Source: an uncultured Lachnospiraceae bacterium
Lineage (GTDB): Bacteria; Bacillota; Clostridia; Lachnospirales; Lachnospiraceae
NCBI GenBank assembly: GCA_905235745.1
Contig: CAJOMN010000024.1
Span: forward strand, 1-39,745
Direction of reading: 5' to 3'
DNA: 39,745 nucleotides
Shown piece after piece: positions 34,630 through 39,745 of this stretch (the first letter of the stretch is position 1; the number at the start of each line of letters is the position of its first letter). The notes beneath the pieces were generated by a model, which was given only the letters and a program-made list of their open reading frames with translations, searched no databases and had not been told where the DNA came from. Made by a program: the position numbers and the translations under genes.

Positions 34630-35565
34630 TCAAAGTTTTTTACAAAATATTCTGAGCTTTGCGCTTTTTGATCTCGGATTCAGTTTCATTTCCGCTTCCG
34701 ACGGGACGATCGGCTTCCTTGTAATTATCCGTCCCTTCGATACTTTGCCGCATACACATTCGGGAAAATCCGGAGGACATGTACACGGGTCCTGCGCGTT
34801 CTTAAATATGTTTTTGACTATTCTGTCCTCAAGTGAATGGAATGTTATGACAGCCAGCCGTCCTCCGGGCTTAAGCAGATCGATCATCGTATCAAGTGAG
34901 TCCGACAGAACACCGAGCTCATGATTTAATTCAATTCTGATCGCCTGAAATGTCTGCTTGGCCGGATGTCCCATGGTCTTTTGAACCTTCATCGGTATCG
35001 AAGCCTTGATGATCCCGACAAGCTCTCCCGTAGTCCTGATCGGCCCGTCCGCCCTTGCGGCTGCAATGTTCTTTGCGATGTTTGCGGCAAACTTCTCTTC
35101 TCCGTACACCCGCAGTATCCTTGTAAGATCACTCTGCGAATAACCGTTAACGATGTCTGCCGCCGTAACCGGATTCCTCTGATCCATACGCATATCAAGA
35201 GGAGCATCGCTCATATAGGAAAATCCCCTCTCGGGCGTATCAAGCTGATATGATGATACCCCCAGATCCAACACGATCCCGTCGACCATTTGAATATTCA
35301 GGCTCTCGAGTATCTGCCGGATGTTGCAGTAGTTGTCACGAATGATCGTAACGTTTGTAAATCTTTCAAGACGTTCCCCGGCGGCTGCAACTGCCGCCCC
35401 GTCCTGATCTATCCCGATCAATCTCCCCTGATCGTTTAGTTTTTCAAGAATACAACAGGAATGTCCGCCGCCGCCCAACGTGCCGTCCACGTAGGTCCCT
35501 TCCGGCCTGATGCAGAGCCCTTCTATTGTTTCCTGAAGCAGAACTGATCTGTGGTCATACTCCAA
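34630..35565 (-). CDS. rsmH: 16S rRNA (cytosine-1402-N4)-methyltransferase
   Basis: A 311-aa SAM-dependent methyltransferase (MraW). Motifs: [10 protein letters not shown] near the start, [12 protein letters not shown] (about 22-33, SAM binding), [13 protein letters not shown] near 100, [16 protein letters not shown] and the C-terminal [12 protein letters not shown]. It modifies the ribosomal P site. It follows mraZ by 20 bp in the standard order of the division cluster. Confidence 0.97.
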   Translation of the reverse strand: MEYDHRSVLLQETIEGLCIRPEGTYVDGTLGGGGHSCCILEKLNDQGRLIGIDQDGAAVAAAGERLERFTNVTIIRDNYCNIRQILESLNIQMVDGIVLDLGVSSYQLDTPERGFSYMSDAPLDMRMDQRNPVTAADIVNGYSQSDLTRILRVYGEEKFAANIAKNIAAARADGPIRTTGELVGIIKASIPMKVQKTMGHPAKQTFQAIRIELNHELGVLSDSLDTMIDLLKPGGRLAVITFHSLEDRIVKNIFKNAQDPCTCPPDFPECVCGKVSKGRIITRKPIVPSEAEMKLNPRSKSAKLRIFCKKL

Positions 35566-35585
35566 ATCCGGATCCTCCGTTTCCC

Positions 35586-36014
35586 CTATATGGAAAATCC
35601 CAGTTCCGCCATTTCCTCAGCGATGTCATCAATGTTGTCGATGTCGGTCTGCGCTCCCCAGCGCTCCTTATCCCATACTTCGATCTTGTCGATAACTCCC
35701 ACAAGGACAACATCTTTGTCAAGTCCGGCATATTCCCTCAGATTGCCGGGGACCAGGACTCTTCCCTGTTTGTCCGCTTCAACCGCTGTTGCCGAACCGG
35801 CAACGGCACGGACGTAAGATCTGATATCCTTCTTGGCCGGCAGAGCTTGGATTTTCTTCATGAAGGTTTCCCAGTCCTCATTCGTGTAGATCACAAGACA
35901 ACCATCATTTCCCTTTGTTATCACGAAAGCTTCCCCAAGCTGTTCGCGAAACTTTGTGGGAACGATCAGACGCCCCTTCGCATCGATTGTGTGGTTGTAC
36001 TCACCCATGAACAT
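35586..36014 (-). CDS. mraZ: Transcriptional regulator MraZ
   Basis: A 142-aa protein with two SpoVT/AbrB-like repeats. [19 protein letters not shown] (1-19) carries the first D-x-K-G-R motif; the second is [11 protein letters not shown] near 80-90. It assembles as a ring and controls its own operon. The ATG at 36014 follows GGAGAG closely; an ATG two codons later is possible, and the longer frame to 36047 would run over its operator. It is the first gene of the cluster. Confidence 0.95.
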   Translation of the reverse strand: MFMGEYNHTIDAKGRLIVPTKFREQLGEAFVITKGNDGCLVIYTNEDWETFMKKIQALPAKKDIRSYVRAVAGSATAVEADKQGRVLVPGNLREYAGLDKDVVLVGVIDKIEVWDKERWGAQTDIDNIDDIAEEMAELGFSI

Positions 36015-36032
36015 GGTGTGCTCTCCATAATT

Positions 36033-36058
36033 ACCACTCTCTACCACTTTTCACCACT
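36033..36058 (-). promoter_or_regulatory. MraZ operator: three boxes at 10-bp spacing
   Basis: AGTGGT (minus strand) occurs three times at exact 10-bp intervals (plus-strand ACCACT at 36033, 36043 and 36053), each preceded by A/G-rich bases as in AAAGTGGTNN. This equals the known MraZ box array in Firmicutes and Mollicutes. It lies between the -10 and the start codon, right for autorepression of mraZ-rsmH-ftsL and the rest. Confidence 0.88.
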
Positions 36059-36067
36059 TACATGCAT

Positions 36068-36096
36068 ATAATAACCCCCTGCTCCCACAAAAGCAA
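36068..36096 (-). promoter_or_regulatory. Promoter of the division cluster
   Basis: TTGCTT (36096-36091), 17-bp spacer, TATTAT (36073-36068) on the minus strand, with A- and T-tracts (36101-36127) just upstream of the -35 that could act as an UP element. The MraZ boxes start 10 bp after the -10. Confidence 0.72.
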
Positions 36097-36132
36097 CTGT
36101 TTTTTTATATTTTTTTTCGTAAAAAACAGCAT

Positions 36133-36168
36133 AAAAAAGGAAGATACAACATCTTGTATCTTCCTTTT
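36133..36168 (-). terminator. Rho-independent terminator of ychF
   Basis: GGAAGATACAA, loop GATG, TTGTATCTTCC followed by six T on the minus strand: 11 GC/AT pairs extended by A-T pairs. It lies about 43 bp past the ychF stop. Confidence 0.92.
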
Positions 36169-36210
36169 CCCCGTGCCACAATTTGCGGCAGAAATCATTA
36201 TAAAAAATAT

Positions 36211-37308
36211 TTAAACATTGAATCTGAACAGGATCACGTCACCGTCCTTAACAACATAATCTTTTCCTTCCATTCCGACAAGACCCTTTTCCCTTGCGTT
36301 GGCAAGACTGCCGCATTCAAGCAGATCTTTATAGTTAACGACCTCCGCTTTAATAAAGCCTCTTTCAAAATCGGTATGTATCTTGCCGGCCGCCTGCGGA
36401 GCCTTCGTTCCGACCTTGATAGTCCATGCCCTGCATTCGTCCTCACCTGCGGTCAGAAAGCTCATCAGGTTCAGTATTCTGTAGCTTGCCGCTATGAGCT
36501 TGTCGAGCCCGGATTCCTCCAGGCCAAGGTCTTCAAGGAACATGGCTTTCTCATCATCGTCAAGCTCGGCGATCTCCTGCTCAATCTGGGCGCAGATGAC
36601 AAATACTTCCGATCCGTTCGCTTTTGCGTACTCCCTTACCTTATTTACATGAGCATTTCCCGTGCCGTCATCGGCAAGATCACCCTCAGCCACATTTGCG
36701 GCAAAGATAACCGGTTTTGCGGTGAGCAGGTTATAGGAAGCGAGCCATTCCTCTTCATCTTCATCGGCGCATTCAAATCCTATCGCAAGATTCCCGCCTT
36801 CAAGATATTCTTTGAGTCTTTTTAGGAATTCAACTTCCTTCGCAATCTTCTTGTCGTTGTTTGCGGCGCGCTGCTGCTTGGCAATACGCCTCTCAATCAC
36901 CTCTATATCTGCAAATATCAGCTCGAGGTTGATCGTTTCGATATCCCTTACCGGATCGACCGAGCCGTCAACATGAACGACATTTGCATCTTCGAAACAC
37001 CTTACAACATGAACTATCGCATCAACTTCCCTTATATTGGCAAGAAACTGGTTTCCGAGTCCCTCACCCTTTGACGCGCCCTTGACAAGGCCCGCGATAT
37101 CGACAAATTCTATCGTCGCCGGAGTGACTTTCTTCGTATTATACAGTGTTCCTAAGAGTTTTATTCTCTCATCCGGTACCGCAACGACGCCGACATTCGG
37201 ATCGATCGTGCAGAACGGATAGTTCGCCGATTCGGCCCCGGCCTTTGTAAGTGAATTAAACAATGTGGACTTCCCGACATTCGGAAGCCCGACGATCCCC
37301 AGTTTCAT
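36211..37308 (-). CDS. ychF: Ribosome-associated GTPase/ATPase YchF (OLA1 family)
   Basis: A 365-aa Obg-family P-loop protein. G1 is G-L-P-N-V-G-K-S-T-L-F (6-16), then Y-P-F-C-T-I-D-P-N-V-G, the G3 region V-D-I-A-G-L-V-K-G-A-S-K-G-E-G-L-G-N (about 70-87) and a coiled-coil insert. The C-terminal TGS domain carries F-F-T-A-G-x-x-E-C-R-A-W-type residues, here F-L-T-A-G-E-D-E-C-R-A-W, and ends K-D-Y-V-V-K-D-G-D-V-I-L-F-R-F-N-V. Its N-x-x-E variant of the G4 motif makes ATP the preferred nucleotide in the family. Single-gene transcript ending at the terminator above. Nothing is seen in the 118-bp gap upstream except an inverted repeat TTGGCG/CGCCAA at 37384-37398. Confidence 0.97.
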   Translation of the reverse strand: MKLGIVGLPNVGKSTLFNSLTKAGAESANYPFCTIDPNVGVVAVPDERIKLLGTLYNTKKVTPATIEFVDIAGLVKGASKGEGLGNQFLANIREVDAIVHVVRCFEDANVVHVDGSVDPVRDIETINLELIFADIEVIERRIAKQQRAANNDKKIAKEVEFLKRLKEYLEGGNLAIGFECADEDEEEWLASYNLLTAKPVIFAANVAEGDLADDGTGNAHVNKVREYAKANGSEVFVICAQIEQEIAELDDDEKAMFLEDLGLEESGLDKLIAASYRILNLMSFLTAGEDECRAWTIKVGTKAPQAAGKIHTDFERGFIKAEVVNYKDLLECGSLANAREKGLVGMEGKDYVVKDGDVILFRFNV

Positions 37309-37426
37309 AATATTTCCTCCAAGCCCATTGCTTCCTCAAGTGCAAGCAACACATTAACACAAACAGGCTCTATTTTCAATATATTGGCGTAACGCCAAAA
37401 AGGCAAATCACAAAACTTTCCCTTCG

Positions 37427-39182
37427 TTATGCTATCTTCCAGCCGACAGCTTTCTTTCTGCCGGAAATAAAATTCCTGTAAATACCATCCTCAGCCATAA
37501 GTTTCTCATGATCTCCGCATTGTACTATCTTTCCTTTATCCACTACAATGATCTGGTCTGCGTGACGAACTGTCTTTAACCTGTGTGCGATCATGATAAT
37601 GGTTTTTTCTTTTGTAAGATTCTCAATCGCCTCGGTCAGTTCCTTTTCATTCTCAGGATCCACGTTGGCAGTGGCCTCATCCAGGACGATGATCGGTGCA
37701 TCTTTCATGATAGCTCTTGCGATAGCTATTCGCTGCTTTTCACCTCCCGAAAGAGTAGCGCCGCCCTCTCCTATCACTGTATCGTAACCATCCGGAAGCG
37801 ATGTGATAAAATCATGACAGCAAGCCTTTTTTGCTGCAGTCATCACATCTTCCATAGATGCATCAGGTCGTCCAAAGCGTATATTATTTGCTATGGTATC
37901 CTCAAAAAGATACACCCGCTGGAATACGAAGCTGAAGTTCTCCATCAGGGAATCAAAACTGTAATCCTTAACATCTCTTCCTCCCAGAGTAACCCTGCCT
38001 TCGCAGGTGTCCCAGAATCTGGCTATAAGCGATATTATTGTAGTTTTTCCTCCCCCGGAAGGCCCCACAATGGCAGTTGTTGTCTTTTCTTTTATATCAA
38101 GAGTAACGTCATCAATGATCTTTCTGTTTTCGTAAGCAAAGCTGACATGTTCCAGATGAATGTCCCTGCTTGAAGGCACTATATCCTCACCATCTATATC
38201 CATCTGCGGGATCTCAAGAATCTCATTTGCAAGATCCACGCACTTGCCGATTATTCGAAGAAGTACAGTATATGTTCCCGCCAGATCCAATGATTCAAAC
38301 ATGATAAATGCAGCCAAAAGCATGGTGATCGTATACAGGATATTCATCGTCCCATTCAGGCAAAAATAAATGGATGCTCCTGCGATAACCACGCCGGTGA
38401 GCTTACTGATAAGATTCTGAAGTCCAACGTACGGAATAGCTGCTATTTCTGCCTTGATATCCGCTCTTGTCTTTCTTTCAATCGCGTTTGAAAGCCTTGT
38501 CCCCTCCTGTGCGGCAAGATTATAATTTCTGATCTCGGCTATTCCCTGGATATACTCAAGTACAAGTACAACTCCGACCATGTCCTTATCAGACTCGATC
38601 TTCTCTCCTGCCACCCTGGCAACGCTTCTGTTTGTAATCCTATTGGCGAGAAAAAACAAAGCAATCCCGAAAAGAGCGATCACCCCTATCCTGTAATCAA
38701 ATATGAAAAGTCCTATACTGATCACGATCGTAGTAATAGCCCCCTGAAGGATCATCATAACAGCCCTGGTGGCAATATCCCCCATCTGCTCCCCCCATCT
38801 GCTCCATGCTGTTGGTAGTGACCGAAGTGATATGTCCAAGGCTTGTGTCGTTAAAGTATCCCATTGGCAGATACCTTAAATGCTCTCCGATTTCAATACG
38901 TTTTTCGGCTGCGGTTCTATAGCCGCCTTCTGTCTGCAGCATCTGCGAGTACCTGGTAATGATCATTTTGACGATCGTGGATACAAGCATCAGTCCTGTC
39001 ACCGCAAGTATCCTTTGCGTGGTTACATTTAGATCCAGAACTGTACTGATCGCAAGATAAGCCGCCGGTATCTTCATGGCAGTACATATGGCATCGACTA
39101 CTCCGAGGATAACCGCTCCGTAAAACTTATTTCGATTCTCTCTACTGCAAAAATCAAAGAATTTTTTCAACATTTTAAACAT
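37427..39182 (-). pseudogene. ABC exporter half-transporter broken by a 13-bp tandem duplication
   Basis: Two overlapping frames encode one exporter of about 580 aa. The N-terminal frame (from 39182: M-F-K-M-L-K-K-F-F-D-F-C) gives the first membrane helices to N-S-M-E-Q-M-G. The second frame continues G-D-I-A-T-R-A-V-M-M with the remaining helices and the ATPase domain: Walker A G-P-S-G-G-G-K-T, Q loop, signature L-S-G-G-E-K-Q-R, Walker B I-I-V-L-D-E-A. The break is a perfect 13-bp repeat at 38779-38804; removing one unit restores M-E-Q-M-G-D-I-A-T. It overlaps the preceding exporter gene by 8 bp, so the two form a heterodimer. The substrate is unknown. Confidence 0.85.
38779..38804. repeat. 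Perfect 13-bp tandem duplication inside the ABC exporter gene
   Basis: CCCCCATCTGCTC occurs twice in direct succession on the plus strand (38779-38791 and 38792-38804), within the transmembrane coding region. Thirteen is not a multiple of three, so the copy number sets the reading frame. Confidence 0.95.
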
Positions 39183-39745
39183 TGCCCGGCACCTCCCTTC
39201 CTATTGATGTGGATACTGTTGTTACATCATCATCTTTTGCCATCACATGTGCCTCCCACATATTCCTGTACAGTTCGCATGTCTTTAGAAGTTCATCATG
39301 CGTACCCGATGCTTCCACATTTCCGGTGTTTATCACGTATATCCTGTCCGCATCCGTAATGGTAGATAAACGATGCGCTATCACTATAAGCGTCCTTCCC
39401 GATACCAGCTTAGCAACGCTGCTCTGTACCAATGCTTCATTTTCCGGATCCGTATATGCCGTAGCCTCATCCATGATGACTACCGGAGCGTCTTTCAGCA
39501 TTGCTCTGGCAATACATATCCTCTGTCTCTCTCCACCGGACAGATGTCCTCCGGCTCCACCGGCTATAGTATCGTATCCATTTTCAAGTCCAAGTATGAA
39601 CTCATGGCAGCCTGTAGCCTTTGCCGCATTTATAACATCCTCATCCGATGCACCCTTTTTCCCAAGCCTGATGTTCTCCATAACACTTAAGTCAAAGAGA
39701 TAGTTATCCTGTGCAACATAAGCAATCTGTCCTGTGTAATAGTTA
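39175..39745 (-). CDS. ABC exporter half-transporter, C-terminal part (runs off the window)
   Basis: The ATPase end of a second exporter. The frame is open to the window edge: N-Y-Y-T-G-Q-I-A-Y-V-A-Q-D-N-Y-L-F-D precedes the M-E-N-I-R-L-G segment, so no start lies here. Visible parts are the Q loop (Y-V-A-Q-D-N), the signature L-S-G-G-E-R-Q-R, Walker B V-V-I-M-D-E-A-T-A and the switch His in I-A-H-R-L-S. Walker A and the membrane domain lie beyond base 39745. Its stop overlaps the start of the following half-transporter by 8 bp, indicating translational coupling of a heterodimeric exporter. Substrate unknown. Confidence 0.93.
   Translation of the reverse strand, partial: NYYTGQIAYVAQDNYLFDLSVMENIRLGKKGASDEDVINAAKATGCHEFILGLENGYDTIAGGAGGHLSGGERQRICIARAMLKDAPVVIMDEATAYTDPENEALVQSSVAKLVSGRTLIVIAHRLSTITDADRIYVINTGNVEASGTHDELLKTCELYRNMWEAHVMAKDDDVTTVSTSIGREVPGNV

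Noticed and set aside
37384-37398. Inverted repeat TTGGCG/CGCCAA as a terminator
   Set aside because: The stem is only 6 bp and is not followed by a T-run in either direction.

Overview
The window looks like chromosomal DNA from an anaerobic member of the Clostridia, most likely the Lachnospiraceae. The pointers are a rubrerythrin/desulfoferrodoxin pair, a clostridial-type NADP glutamate dehydrogenase, a DUF5688 protein, NrdR directly behind FtsZ, and low-to-moderate GC with strong AGGAGG-type ribosome binding sites. I cannot name a genus. Almost every gene is on the minus strand; the exceptions are a two-gene acyltransferase operon near 10.2-12.5 kb and two gene fragments.

Region 1 (about 1-6.75 kb) is accessory. 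It reads as more AT-rich than the rest and holds a Phd/YefM-RelE/ParE toxin-antitoxin pair, a cytidylate-kinase-like protein, and a run of ion-transport and small membrane protein genes (SLC13/ArsB-like permease with a frameshift, YitT family, Ca2+/Na+ antiporter, two tiny one-helix proteins and two related two-helix proteins). Its right edge, abutting the 3' end of guaA, contains the C-terminus of a tyrosine recombinase and other scrambled fragments. Its left edge, near base 240, carries a sequence resembling the last codons of guaA (I-E-L-E-stop) in the same orientation. Since the 3' end of guaA is a known insertion hotspot for genomic islands, 236-6755 may be a decayed guaA-associated island.

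Region 2 (6.75-22.7 kb) is core metabolism and housekeeping: guaA, gdhA, the divergent SGNH/MBOAT O-acyltransferase pair, then rluF-like/ligA/metA/dfx/rbr/apt in one direction, an SH3-domain membrane protein behind a tRNA-Arg(CCG), DUF5688, efp, an EamA transporter fused to a YqeG-like HAD phosphatase, and an unrecognised 132-aa protein with a good promoter.

Region 3 (22.8-27.7 kb) is an oligopeptide/dipeptide-type ABC importer operon: lipoprotein binding protein, two permeases (the first frameshifted at a T7 run), and one ATPase protein carrying both nucleotide-binding domains.

Region 4 (27.7-36.1 kb) is a compact division cluster mraZ-rsmH-ftsL-pbp-ftsW-ftsQ-ftsZ-nrdR without mraY or mur genes. 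It starts with a clear promoter and three 10-bp-spaced MraZ boxes. The FtsZ linker is methionine-rich and the PBP has acidic insertions.

Region 5 (36.2-39.7 kb) contains ychF and a heterodimeric ABC exporter pair. One half is broken by a perfect 13-bp tandem duplication; the other runs off the window.

Three genes carry frame lesions (near 2155, 25907 and 38779). The first two are single-base and could be sequencing errors; the third could be a genuine slippage switch.
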